Shown: piece by piece, positions 17,932 through 26,615 of the stretch
How positions within the stretch are numbered: the first letter of the stretch is position 1
Layout: each line of letters starts with the position of its first letter
NCBI RefSeq assembly: GCF_042666505.1
Contig: NZ_JBHTDN010000012.1
Span: forward strand, 1 to 64,000
Direction of reading: 5' to 3'
DNA from: Parapedobacter sp042666505
GTDB lineage: Bacteria; Bacteroidota; Bacteroidia; Sphingobacteriales; Sphingobacteriaceae
Length of the DNA: 64,000 nucleotides
Made by a program: the position numbers and the translations under genes
Notes under the pieces: model-generated
Seen by the model: the letters and a program-made list of their open reading frames with translations, nothing else
The model's database searches: none
Told to the model about the DNA's origin: nothing

Positions 17932-20301
17932 TTATTTTCGAAATTTCCACCACGGTTTTTTAGCTTCGTCGGTCTCGTAGTATCCGTTGCCGTAACTGCT
18001 ACCATAGCCATAACCGTATCCATGGCTTGCTTTCGGATTAATGTCGTTGATTAAGATGGCCAGTTGCTTCATTTTCTGATTGCGGAACAGCTCATCCACG
18101 ATCTGCAATTGATTTTTATGTGTATAACCTTGTCGCACCAGGTACAAGGTGAGGTCGGCATACGGACTTAACAATTGGGCGTCGGTTACCAACCCGACCG
18201 GTGGTGCATCGACAACGATGTAATCAAACTGATTTTTCAAGTGTTGCATCAGTTCCCCTAAACGCGGGTTCAATAAAACTTCTGCCGGATTTGGCGGGAT
18301 GGGTCCCGATCCGATCAGAAAGAGGTTGTCGTTGACGCCGGATGCTGTTACAATTTCGGCGGGTGTCAAGGTGTTATCGATGATGTAATTGGTAAAACCG
18401 ATGCGTACCGTTTGGTCGAGCTTTATGGAAATATTAGGTTTTCGCAGGTCCATCTCCATTAAAACGACGCGCTTTCCAGAGAGTGAGAGGATAGTCGCCA
18501 GGTTTAACGCTATAAACGATTTCCCTTCGCCGCTCATGCTCGAAGTCAGTAAAATCACTTTTCGGGTAGGATCGGTCAAGTAAAAAGCTAAGTTTGTACG
18601 CAACGTCCGGAACTGCTCGGCGATCGCTGAGCGGGAATGTTGGTTGACAACCAGCGTATTCTTGTAACGACTCCGGATGATTTCGCCGATGATCGGGGTA
18701 GACGTTTGATTCTTGATTTCGTCTTTGCTGCGCACCTTCGTGTCCAGCAACTCCCGGAAATAGATAAGTGCGGAAGGGACTATCAATCCGATCAGCAGGC
18801 CTGCCAATAGTGTTGCGGAACGCTTGGGACTAAACGGCGAGGCGGCTGCCTTCGGCGGATCGATGACCCGGCTATTGGATACCGTTGCCGTCTTGCTAAT
18901 GGCGGTTTCTTCCTTTTTTTGCAAAAGGAACACATAAAGTTCATGCTTAAGCTGCTGTTGCCGGGAGAGATCCAAAAAAACGCGTTCTGTAGCCGGTATG
19001 TCTTTTACTTCCGAATCGAGTTGTCGGGTTTTTCTCTCCAGATCGCCCTTGGTAATTGTAAGACGGCTTTGCGTGCTGCGTAAGTTGGCGAGCATGTCCT
19101 GCCTAAGCCCGTTCAGTTGCTCATCTAAATTGACGATGCTTGGATTTTCAGGAGTGGCATTGAGTAGTCGTCTGCCGCGTTCCAATAACAATTCATTGTA
19201 GCGTTCAATCAGGGTGTTGAATACGACATCCCCGGTTACTACGGCATTCGGCAGCACCCTTGTATTGTTTTCATTGGTTAAATACCCTTCAACATCGGAG
19301 AGAATGGATAATTGGGTCTCAATTTCCGCCAATCGCTTGACGTAGTCGGTAGAGCTCTCTAATAATAGTTGCGACTGTGCCGGCATGTTTGCGAGGCTGT
19401 GGCTTTGGCGAAAGCTTTGTATCTTTTGTTCGATCTGATATAATTCCTTCTCGACTATGTCCAAACGACTATCGACAAACGCGATGGTACTATCCGCGAT
19501 CGCATTTTTATTGGCCAGGTTATTCGCCATATAAACTTGGATCATCTTATTGAGAATGTATTCTCCCTTTTTGGGTAACGGGTAGTCAAAGCTTAGGTCG
19601 ATAACAGATACCAAATTGCTTTTTATCGAGACACTAAGCTTGCCCATAAAATCACTTACGCGACTGTCAAGCGCTTTCACGCTTACCTTGAAAACTTGTC
19701 TGGCAACCGGGATAGCCGGGTCCGCCTGTTCGATGATGAGTCTTCCGACGCCCGGTAATTCCATCTTTTCTCCGAAGAGAAATGTGTTTGAGAACTCGTC
19801 GCCGTGGGAAATCGTACCGCGTTTTTCATCGTGTATTTCGACAGAGAAAACTCCGCCCCGTATGGAGTCCGGGGAAGATAGCAGTGTGATCGAAAGCGGT
19901 TTGGGATGCAATTCTACATCGCCTAACCTATCGGGCCGGAAAATAGTTACCTGTTCGTTCAGGGCTTGTACCACCTGCTCCATCAGGTAGCGGGTCTTGA
20001 TGATTTCCGCTTCGTTATCCACGGAACTGGGTCCGCCTAAAAGCACGCCAAAATCACCGCCGAATCCGCTTTGATCGGTTGTGGCGGATGTGCCGGATTT
20101 GTTTCCGTTAACAAGGATCTGGGCTTGTGTTTTATACATCGGGGTTGTAAAACGCAGTTTAAGGAAAGCGATGGAAACTCCAAGTATGGCACAAAGCACA
20201 AACCAATACCAATGCCGTTTATATCGGTTTATCGTTTCGGCCAGTCCGTTTTGTGTGGTCGGCCCCGTTTTTTCAATTCGATCTTCGTATGATTCCTTCA
20301 C
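17932..20301 (-). CDS. wzc: Wzc-like polysaccharide co-polymerase and tyrosine autokinase
   Basis: 789 residues. A Wzz domain follows a first membrane helix near 32-50; a periplasmic coiled-coil stretch (about 275-470) leads to a second helix near 510-528. The cytoplasmic BY-kinase domain has Walker A SGEGKS at 590-595, Walker A-prime VVLMEMDLRKP near 612-622 and Walker B IVVDAPP near 695-701. The C-terminal tail (760-775) holds six tyrosines, expected autophosphorylation sites. The kinase controls chain length and export together with the Wza-like lipoprotein, encoded 15 bases upstream, and is probably reset by the PHP phosphatase. Kinase and membrane domains are on one chain, as in Gram-negative Wzc. 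Confidence 0.93.
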   Translation of the reverse strand: MKESYEDRIEKTGPTTQNGLAETINRYKRHWYWFVLCAILGVSIAFLKLRFTTPMYKTQAQILVNGNKSGTSATTDQSGFGGDFGVLLGGPSSVDNEAEIIKTRYLMEQVVQALNEQVTIFRPDRLGDVELHPKPLSITLLSSPDSIRGGVFSVEIHDEKRGTISHGDEFSNTFLFGEKMELPGVGRLIIEQADPAIPVARQVFKVSVKALDSRVSDFMGKLSVSIKSNLVSVIDLSFDYPLPKKGEYILNKMIQVYMANNLANKNAIADSTIAFVDSRLDIVEKELYQIEQKIQSFRQSHSLANMPAQSQLLLESSTDYVKRLAEIETQLSILSDVEGYLTNENNTRVLPNAVVTGDVVFNTLIERYNELLLERGRRLLNATPENPSIVNLDEQLNGLRQDMLANLRSTQSRLTITKGDLERKTRQLDSEVKDIPATERVFLDLSRQQQLKHELYVFLLQKKEETAISKTATVSNSRVIDPPKAAASPFSPKRSATLLAGLLIGLIVPSALIYFRELLDTKVRSKDEIKNQTSTPIIGEIIRSRYKNTLVVNQHSRSAIAEQFRTLRTNLAFYLTDPTRKVILLTSSMSGEGKSFIALNLATILSLSGKRVVLMEMDLRKPNISIKLDQTVRIGFTNYIIDNTLTPAEIVTASGVNDNLFLIGSGPIPPNPAEVLLNPRLGELMQHLKNQFDYIVVDAPPVGLVTDAQLLSPYADLTLYLVRQGYTHKNQLQIVDELFRNQKMKQLAILINDINPKASHGYGYGYGSSYGNGYYETDEAKKPWWKFRK

Positions 20302-20316
20302 AGTATGTTTGTTTAA

Positions 20317-21111
20317 CTAGAGTCGGGTAATCGCTAACGTGATCACGGATAGCGCTGAGAGTGCAAGGGACACGATCTGAAAGGTGGCCGCATTGTTAGC
20401 GTTTGCTTTGCTTCGTGTAGGTTCAACGTAAATTACGTCATTCTGCTTCAGGTAAAAATATTCAGATTCAAAGGTGTTGTAATCGGTGAGGTCAAAGCGT
20501 GTAAACTCCTTTTTTCCGCCGGTATCTCTGATTAGCATGACGGTTTGCCTTTTTCCGTATATGGTTAAATCTCCCGCCATACCGATCGCATCCAAAAGCG
20601 TAATTTTCTCGTTCGGTACGGTATAGGTTGCAGGTCTAGCCACTTCGCCGATAACGGTTATCTTAAAGTTGGCGAAACGTACCTGCACCGTAGGGTCGTT
20701 AAAATATTTGGTTGCTGCTTGATGAATCTGTTGGCGTGCTTTTGAAGTGGTTAATCCCGCTACGTGAAAAGAGCCCAGCATCGGCAAGGTAATCTGGCCA
20801 TTCTCGTCTACTAGATAACCGTTAGGCGTCCCTCCATTTGCGACCGGAGCCGGATTTCCCGATTCATTTCCGCCTGAAAGGCGGTTTAGTGCCACGGTTG
20901 ACCCGCCATCCACCGTTTGGATCGTGACATGCAAAATGTCATCTACTTGGATAACCGGTTCTTGGTAGACCGGCAGCTTAACTTGAGGGGAATCGGTTGG
21001 AAGGTTGCCAAAGTAAATGGTCTCTTTGGTAGATACACACGAACTGAGGCCCAGCGCCAAAGATAGAAATAAAGCGAACGCGCTGAAAGTTGTGATCGAT
21101 CGTCGTTTCAT
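20317..21111 (-). CDS. wza: Wza-like polysaccharide export lipoprotein
   Basis: 264 residues with a lipoprotein signal ending in the lipobox LSSC (Cys near 25). The Poly_export domain starts near QVDDILHVTIQT (residue 56). An SLBB-like segment follows (FKITVIGEVARPATYTVPNE near 150). A C-terminal hydrophobic helix (IVSLALSALSVITLAI) could insert in the membrane. It is the outer-membrane export channel of the Wzy-dependent pathway, partner of the Wzc-like kinase. It overlaps the phosphatase gene by 4 bases. Confidence 0.92.
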   Translation of the reverse strand: MKRRSITTFSAFALFLSLALGLSSCVSTKETIYFGNLPTDSPQVKLPVYQEPVIQVDDILHVTIQTVDGGSTVALNRLSGGNESGNPAPVANGGTPNGYLVDENGQITLPMLGSFHVAGLTTSKARQQIHQAATKYFNDPTVQVRFANFKITVIGEVARPATYTVPNEKITLLDAIGMAGDLTIYGKRQTVMLIRDTGGKKEFTRFDLTDYNTFESEYFYLKQNDVIYVEPTRSKANANNAATFQIVSLALSALSVITLAITRL

Positions 21112-21842
21112 ATACTGTTAAACTTTTGATTCTTGATAGGATTCTTTTTAAATAGACCGTGCGCATCGCCGCTCAAAACGAATTTTTCGATAGCCGCGAG
21201 GTGTTTTTGATGGTGCAGATCGGTGCCGACAAAGTCGATCATGCCCCGTTTCAGGAGATGGTGTGCTATCTTTTTCACTTGCGGGTTGTAATAGCCGGTA
21301 GGAGAGAGCAGATTCATTTGCAGCAGGCAACCGAGATCTTTGAGCTGCTTATATCGCTCAGGCCGGCTATGGTAAAACACATACCGTTCCGGGTGGGCAA
21401 GCACCGGGCGGTATCCCCGCATTTGGAGATCAAAAATGACGGGCTCGATATGCAGGCTTTCGGCGGCATAGGACATTTCAATGAGCACATGATTGTCCGG
21501 CAGCGTTAAGAGCGGATCGCCTTTGGCTAAGGAAGTAGCGAAGGCATCATCGATCATATATTCAGCGGCAGCTTTCAGTTCAACCCCCGGTGACAATGCT
21601 TGTTTTAAGCGGTCCAACGCCGGGTGAATGGTGGTAGCCGTATTCGGATAAAATTCACTATGAACATGCGGGGTTGCATAAAAGCGCGTCAATCCCAAAA
21701 TTTCCAATCGCCCGATGTATGAAAGGGACGTGCCTAAATCCGGACTTCCGTCGTCTATGCCCGGTAACAGGTGTGAGTGAACATCCATACCCAGCCAATC
21801 CAAGCTGGTGAGATTCCTTGCTTTATTCAAAAATGTAAACAT
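21108..21842 (-). CDS. CpsB/CapC-type (PHP family) tyrosine phosphatase
   Basis: 244 residues of the PHP metal-dependent fold. GMDVHSHLLPGIDDGSP near residue 18 carries the first metal-binding histidines; LAHPERYVFYH near 150 and FVGTDLHHQKH near 205 carry further histidine/aspartate ligands. This is the CpsB/Wzb-equivalent phosphatase of Gram-positive and Bacteroidota clusters, expected to dephosphorylate the tyrosine tail of the Wzc-like kinase. It overlaps wza by 4 bases and follows the wcaJ-like gene by 34. The pairing of a Gram-negative style kinase with a PHP phosphatase is usual for Bacteroidota. Confidence 0.9.
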   Translation of the reverse strand: MFTFLNKARNLTSLDWLGMDVHSHLLPGIDDGSPDLGTSLSYIGRLEILGLTRFYATPHVHSEFYPNTATTIHPALDRLKQALSPGVELKAAAEYMIDDAFATSLAKGDPLLTLPDNHVLIEMSYAAESLHIEPVIFDLQMRGYRPVLAHPERYVFYHSRPERYKQLKDLGCLLQMNLLSPTGYYNPQVKKIAHHLLKRGMIDFVGTDLHHQKHLAAIEKFVLSGDAHGLFKKNPIKNQKFNSI

Positions 21843-21876
21843 CCCGGTAGAAGGATAAACAAAATTTCAGGGTAAC

Positions 21877-23271
21877 CTAAAAGGCGTTTTTCTCGCCAAC
21901 AAGTACGTTAATGATGGTAAGAAAGACGATGCGTACGTCGAGCATTGCCGTCCAATTTTCGAGATACCAAATATCATGCGCCACCCGCCGTTCCATCAAA
22001 CGGGGGTCGGTGGTTTCGCCTCGATAACCGTTGACTTGGGCCCAACCTGTGATCCCAGGTTTGAGAAACTGCCGTGCCATGTAGTGGTCGATGATTACGC
22101 GGTACTCCTCGGTGTGTTTAAGCATATGCGGTCTGGGGCCAACGACGCTCATGTGGCCTTGCCATACGTTGAAAAATTGCGGTAGTTCGTCGAGACTCGT
22201 TTTGCGCAAAAAGCGCCCGATCCGGGTGATTCGGTCGTCGTTACGGGTGGCCTGCCTGCTGTCGCTATCGGAATTGACCCGCATACTGCGGAATTTGTAA
22301 CACCAGAAAGGTTTGTTGTCGCGGCCAGTGCGTTGCTGCTTGAACAAAATCGGGCCACGGCTTTCCAATTTGATGAGCAAGGCGATCACCGGATAAAGCC
22401 AGCTTAACAGCAAGACAATGACCAGTGTGCTGAATACCAGATCGAACAGCCGTTTCTTAAACCGGCTTTCAATATCATATACGGGCTCCTGCCGCGTGCT
22501 TACCACTGGTACCGGGCCTAACAGGGTCACTTCGTAGGGCAGGCTATCAGAACGGATTAAGTCGGGAACCAATCTCACCCGAAGGCAATTCCGATCAGCC
22601 TCTTCCAATAGCGCTGCGGCCTGGGATATCCGATTTGACGGTAGTGAGATATAAACCTCTTGTATTTGCTTTTTTATTGCTCGCATGAATTGCTTACGGG
22701 CGGCCTGTGTAACCTCTCCCCGTTCAGTAAGAAGCGATGCGTCGTTTTCAGCCAGGTAGCCCTCAAAATGATAATTACGCTCATGGGCTCTGAAATAATT
22801 AGCCAATTTTCGTCCACCTTCGGTTTTGCCCATGATTGCAACGGTTTTCCGCATATGAAAATGGCGGAGAAGTACGTCTTGCGTATAGGTTCCGACCAAT
22901 CGGCTGAATACCAATAAAACGGCCAATAGCGTATAGAATCCCACCAGGAATGCGCTGGCATCCACCCCTTGTCTATGAGCCAATAACAAGTAAATCGAAA
23001 ACAATATACCGTGAAGTATCGTCGTGCGCCATGTCGCCCGGTAGATATTTTCTAGATTATCCATCGTCGCCTGCATGTACATACGGAACATGCCTCCTGA
23101 AAGCAACCAAAGCAGGTTTGCGACAGGTAGGTAGTATCTATACAGTATCTCCGTATCTGCAAAGAAATAGAGTCGGGTGATTTCACCGGCAACCAAGAAC
23201 GCTGCATTAAAAAACAGCAAATCAGTAAAGGCCAATACAAATTTCATTAGGAAAATGTAGCGCGTTTGCAT
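21877..23271 (-). CDS. wcaJ: WcaJ-like undecaprenyl-phosphate glucose-1-phosphate transferase
   Basis: 464 residues. The N-terminal half has four or five membrane helices and a CoA-binding-like Rossmann region (AIMGKTEGGRKLANYF near 145). The C-terminal Bac_transf domain starts near RFKKRLFDLVFSTLVIVLLL and includes QQRTGRDNKPFWCYKFRSMR, LRKTSLDELPQFFNV and SVVGPRPHM, with the catalytic Asp-Glu pair of DELPQ. This is a polyisoprenyl-phosphate hexose-1-phosphate transferase that loads the first sugar (glucose or galactose) onto undecaprenyl phosphate. It is the first gene of the exopolysaccharide operon, preceded by a leader of about 230 bases after a terminator. Confidence 0.93.
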   Translation of the reverse strand: MQTRYIFLMKFVLAFTDLLFFNAAFLVAGEITRLYFFADTEILYRYYLPVANLLWLLSGGMFRMYMQATMDNLENIYRATWRTTILHGILFSIYLLLAHRQGVDASAFLVGFYTLLAVLLVFSRLVGTYTQDVLLRHFHMRKTVAIMGKTEGGRKLANYFRAHERNYHFEGYLAENDASLLTERGEVTQAARKQFMRAIKKQIQEVYISLPSNRISQAAALLEEADRNCLRVRLVPDLIRSDSLPYEVTLLGPVPVVSTRQEPVYDIESRFKKRLFDLVFSTLVIVLLLSWLYPVIALLIKLESRGPILFKQQRTGRDNKPFWCYKFRSMRVNSDSDSRQATRNDDRITRIGRFLRKTSLDELPQFFNVWQGHMSVVGPRPHMLKHTEEYRVIIDHYMARQFLKPGITGWAQVNGYRGETTDPRLMERRVAHDIWYLENWTAMLDVRIVFLTIINVLVGEKNAF

Positions 23272-23314
23272 ATTTTGTTACTAAATGGTGAAAAAAATTG
23301 CCTTTAGTACCAGT

Positions 23315-23357
23315 AACGTTAATAAAATGTGTTTGGTGTTAAAAAATTATTAACGTT
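23315..23357. promoter_or_regulatory. Dyad symmetry in exopolysaccharide operon leader
   Basis: Two perfectly complementary 11-base arms, AACGTTAATAA at 23315-23325 and TTATTAACGTT at 23347-23357, separated by 21 bases. The dyad lies 44-86 bases upstream of the wcaJ-like start codon. Each arm contains the palindrome AACGTT. It may be a paired operator for a dimeric regulator or a hairpin in the mRNA leader; there is no T-run, so it does not look like a simple terminator. Confidence 0.5.
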
Positions 23358-23374
23358 TTGTTTGTTTTAGTAGT

Positions 23375-23391
23375 GATTCTTCAAAAGAATC
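23375..23391. promoter_or_regulatory. Second dyad symmetry in exopolysaccharide leader
   Basis: GATTCTT and AAGAATC form a perfect 7-base dyad around a 3-base centre (CAA on plus), about 105-120 bases upstream of the wcaJ-like start. It is compact enough to be an operator half-site pair or a very small hairpin. I could not place a convincing TAnnTTTG promoter around it, so its relation to the transcription start is open. Confidence 0.4.
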
Positions 23392-23498
23392 GGTAGATGA
23401 GTAGAAACTTTTCAAAAAACATGCCATTTATTCTTTGCGAGAAATAAGAAAATAAGAAAATCTTTGATTTTAGTGTTGTTTTTTGGGTTTTCAGGTCG

Positions 23499-23526
23499 AA
23501 AAATGACGATTTGGATCGTCATTTTT
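23499..23526. terminator. Bidirectional rho-independent terminator after parC
   Basis: A perfect 12-base stem, AAAAATGACGAT at 23499-23510 and ATCGTCATTTTT at 23515-23526, with a 4-base loop. The A-run and T-run flanks make it usable in both directions. It sits 110 bases beyond the parC stop (minus strand) and before the exopolysaccharide leader, so it should stop parC transcription from entering that operon. The rest of the 23272-23635 gap holds the two dyads listed separately and AT-rich sequence with no gene. Confidence 0.75.
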
Positions 23527-23635
23527 GATTTAGGTAATATGTCGTTACAAATTTGTGCCCTACTTTTAGGGCGGCCTTTTCGGGATAATGCTACACTCCG
23601 ATTTCACCTCAACCCATAAGCCACATCGGACCGCG

Positions 23636-26341
23636 CTAAAATAATCCCATTTGGCCTTTGTCATCTACCCGGATATCGTCCGGGTTGGTAATCTCAAAGT
23701 CCACCTGAGGTCGTTCCTTGGATTGAGGCGCCTCCTCTTGCGATTGGCTGGGAAGGCTTTCGGGGTCGGGGTGATTTTCCGGCGCTGCAGCAGGTGCCTC
23801 TTCGGCCTCATCGGCCTCATCGGCCACCAATACCACGTTTTGCACTTCGTGTGGGCTCAACCGATTGCCTTGGGCCCGCATGCCTTTGATATCGATGATT
23901 TCGACAAGGTTCTGGTCAATGGTCTCAGCCACTCTTGATTTGCCTTTCAGTACCGTCATTTTGACCAGAGGGTGCATCGCGTTGGTGATGATCACCAACT
24001 TCGAGCCCGGCTCATCATTGATAACCGAAGTACGCTTACCAATTGGCATATCCTCGAAGTAAAAGCGCTTTACATAATGAAGGCCAGACTTTCCGTCACG
24101 GTGCACAACGCAATAGACCTGATTGGGGTTATACTTTTCAATTCGGATAAGTTTATCGTCAAAGTGATTGCTCAGATCAAAACTACTTAATTCATACGTG
24201 CCGTCGGCCATCACTGTGAGTATTTTATCATCGCCGTCAAACTCGCCGAGGTACTGGCCACGCCCATCCGCATTCAGTCGTTTAAGCACGTCGTCAAACC
24301 AGATTTTCCGGCCAGACAAGGTAGATACACCCTTGCTTTTAAGTACGATTTTTTTGACCGGATACTTGGTTACAATGTTGCCCTGTGAACTACGTCCCTT
24401 GATGGCGATTTCGGCAAAGTCGATGTCCAATTGTAGTTTCCGGAGTTTAGAATGCGGTTTCAGTTGCACATTGACTACCTCCGCTTCACCGTTGGGGTTG
24501 GCAGTAAAATAGAGTACCTTGGAGCCTTTTTCACCTTTGGTCAGGTCATATTCTTTATCGCGCGTTACACCCAATACCGAAAAGCGTTTCACATAAGACA
24601 CCCCCGATTTGCCATCGCGGTAGATGAGGTTGTATACGGTACGGTCATCGCCTTTTTTAAATACTGCCACATGAATGATGTCCTTACCCACGAATGCCTT
24701 GTCCTGTACTTTGGTAACTACGCATTTGCCATCGGCGCGGAAAACAATTACATCGTCGAGATCGGAGCAGTCGCCCACATATTCATCTTTTCGCATGCCG
24801 GTTCCCACAAATCCGTCGATACGGTTAACGTAAAGTTTGACATTGGCGAGGGCTACTTGGGCGGCCTCCACCCGGTCAAATGCCCGGATCTCGGTACGCC
24901 GTTCGCGGCCTTTGCCGTATTTTTCTTTAAGTCGCTCAAACCAGGCAATGGCATAGTCGGTAAGGTGTCTGAGGTGATGTTTTACCTTTTTGATCTCTTC
25001 TTCCAGCGCGGCCATCTGCTCATCGGCCTTTTTTACGTCGAAGCGGGTGATACTACTCATCGGTTTTTCGATGAGCTTTTTGTAATCTTCTGGCAAGATC
25101 TCCCGGTAAAACTGATCAAAAAATGGAGTAAACAGTCGCGTGAGCACCTGCACTACGGTTTCGAAATCGCCGGAATTTTCGTAGTCGGGATGTTTGTACA
25201 TGCCCTCTTGGATAAAAATCTTCAGCAGGCTGCTGAAGAAAATTTTCTCTTGCAGTTCGCGTAGCCGGATTTCAAGCTCTTGCTTGAGCAGTGCCTTCGT
25301 CTGTTTGGTGTTTTCAATGAGAACGTCATTGACGCTCATGAAATGGGGTTTATCATTCCGGATAACACAGGTGTTGGGCGATATGGATACCTCGCAGGCG
25401 GTAAAGGCATATAACGCATCAATGGTCACATCTGGCGAAATACCCGGGGCCAGATGAATGATGATTTCGACGTTTTGAGCGGTGTTGTCTTCAATCTTCT
25501 TAATCTTGATCTTGCCCTTTTCGTTGGCCGTCACGACGCTGTCAATCAGACCTCCGGTGGTCGTTCCATAGGGAATTTCCGTAATGGCAAGCGTCTTTTT
25601 ATCACGCTCTTCAATCTTTGCGCGTACCCGGATTTTTCCCCCGCGTTGCCCTTCGTTATAAGCCGAGCAGTCGGCCAACCCTCCTGTAGGAAAGTCGGGT
25701 AGAAGGTTAGGCCGCCCGCCGCGTAGCACCTCAATAGATCCGTCGATAAGTTCAATGAAGTTATGAGGCATAATCTTGGTGGCGAGTCCTACGGCAATGC
25801 CTTCGGCCCCTTGTGCGAGCAACAACGGAAACTTGACCGGCAGCGTAACCGGCTCGCGATTGCGGCCGTCGTAACTCAACTGCCATTCCGTGGTGTCAGG
25901 ATTGAAAACCACTTCGTTGGCAAATTTAGACAGGCGTCCTTCGATGTACCTCGGGGCAGCAGCGGAGTCGCCCGTAACCGGGTCACCCCAGTTACCCTGG
26001 CAATCAATCAGCAGGGTTTTCTGGCCGATCTGCACCATGGCGTCGCCTATGGACGCATCGCCATGGGGGTGGTACTTCATCGTGTTACCAATGACGTTGG
26101 CGGCCTTATTAAACCGCCCATCGTCCATTTCTTTCAGCGAATGCAAAATGCGGCGCTGAACCGGTTTGAGTCCATCGTTGATATGAGGTACAGCCCGGTC
26201 GAGAATCACATAGGAAGCATAATCCAAGAACCAGTTTTCATACAATCCCGATAACGGAATGGTCTGGCTGCTGCCAAGCTGATTGTCTTTGGACTCGTTA
26301 TCTTGGTTTTCTTCAGGAATGGGATTCGTCTCGTCGATCAT
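23636..26341 (-). CDS. parC: DNA topoisomerase IV subunit A
   Basis: 901 residues from the ATG at 26341. The breakage-reunion domain begins near SGLYENWFLDYASYVILDRA. The catalytic tyrosine is Tyr132, in AAAPRYIEGRLS. The sequence matches the ParC branch of Flavobacteria/Sphingobacteria better than GyrA. The loop HPHGDASIGD (91-100) has Ala at the place of GyrA Ser83 and Asp at the place of Asp87. C-terminal beta-pinwheel repeats run from about 510 to 830, then an acidic, Glu/Ala/Pro-rich tail (encoded with short 9-base repeats near 23811-23830) ends DDKGQMGLF. An upstream in-frame extension to 26398 is promoter sequence, not protein. With ParE it decatenates chromosomes. Confidence 0.9.
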   Translation of the reverse strand: MIDETNPIPEENQDNESKDNQLGSSQTIPLSGLYENWFLDYASYVILDRAVPHINDGLKPVQRRILHSLKEMDDGRFNKAANVIGNTMKYHPHGDASIGDAMVQIGQKTLLIDCQGNWGDPVTGDSAAAPRYIEGRLSKFANEVVFNPDTTEWQLSYDGRNREPVTLPVKFPLLLAQGAEGIAVGLATKIMPHNFIELIDGSIEVLRGGRPNLLPDFPTGGLADCSAYNEGQRGGKIRVRAKIEERDKKTLAITEIPYGTTTGGLIDSVVTANEKGKIKIKKIEDNTAQNVEIIIHLAPGISPDVTIDALYAFTACEVSISPNTCVIRNDKPHFMSVNDVLIENTKQTKALLKQELEIRLRELQEKIFFSSLLKIFIQEGMYKHPDYENSGDFETVVQVLTRLFTPFFDQFYREILPEDYKKLIEKPMSSITRFDVKKADEQMAALEEEIKKVKHHLRHLTDYAIAWFERLKEKYGKGRERRTEIRAFDRVEAAQVALANVKLYVNRIDGFVGTGMRKDEYVGDCSDLDDVIVFRADGKCVVTKVQDKAFVGKDIIHVAVFKKGDDRTVYNLIYRDGKSGVSYVKRFSVLGVTRDKEYDLTKGEKGSKVLYFTANPNGEAEVVNVQLKPHSKLRKLQLDIDFAEIAIKGRSSQGNIVTKYPVKKIVLKSKGVSTLSGRKIWFDDVLKRLNADGRGQYLGEFDGDDKILTVMADGTYELSSFDLSNHFDDKLIRIEKYNPNQVYCVVHRDGKSGLHYVKRFYFEDMPIGKRTSVINDEPGSKLVIITNAMHPLVKMTVLKGKSRVAETIDQNLVEIIDIKGMRAQGNRLSPHEVQNVVLVADEADEAEEAPAAAPENHPDPESLPSQSQEEAPQSKERPQVDFEITNPDDIRVDDKGQMGLF

Positions 26342-26367
26342 GTAAATGTGCTGATTTTTTGGTGCGG

Positions 26368-26398
26368 TAAACTTAGATAAATTCGGTTTTATATGCAA
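26368..26398 (-). promoter_or_regulatory. parC promoter, near-duplicate of sppA promoter
   Basis: On the minus strand, TTG (26396-26398) is followed after 20 bases by TAAGTTTA (26368-26375), close to the Bacteroidota -33/-7 pattern. The parC start codon is 27 bases past the -7 element. 25 of 31 positions match the sppA promoter at 26585-26615, including most of the spacer. Confidence 0.65.
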
Positions 26399-26584
26399 TA
26401 TGACGGGTGCATTTACCTCCGGTGAAGGCGCGCCCCAAACCCATCAGCGCATGATCGACAGGTTTAACCTTCACAAGGCGAGCGACGCTTTTACTGCACA
26501 GTATAAACCATGCACGCTATTTGGCCATCGTAACTTTTTTCCTTTCCCGCCGTCCAATCCCACAAAGCTACGATCGGTTGTAGC

Positions 26585-26615
26585 TTGCATATACAGCCGA
26601 GTTTGGCTAAGTTTG
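26585..26615 (+). promoter_or_regulatory. sppA promoter
   Basis: TTG (26585-26587), a 20-base spacer and TAAGTTTG (26608-26615), a full match to the TAnnTTTG -7 consensus of the Bacteroidota housekeeping sigma factor. The sppA ATG follows 21 bases later. The site explains why an open frame continues upstream of the true start. Between this and the parC promoter (26399-26584) I see no gene or other signal. Confidence 0.75.

Noticed and set aside
23544..23573. GCCCT/AGGGC short dyad near 23557 as a second parC terminator
   Set aside because: A 5-base stem without a T-run is weak; the 12-base stem at 23499-23526 is the convincing terminator.
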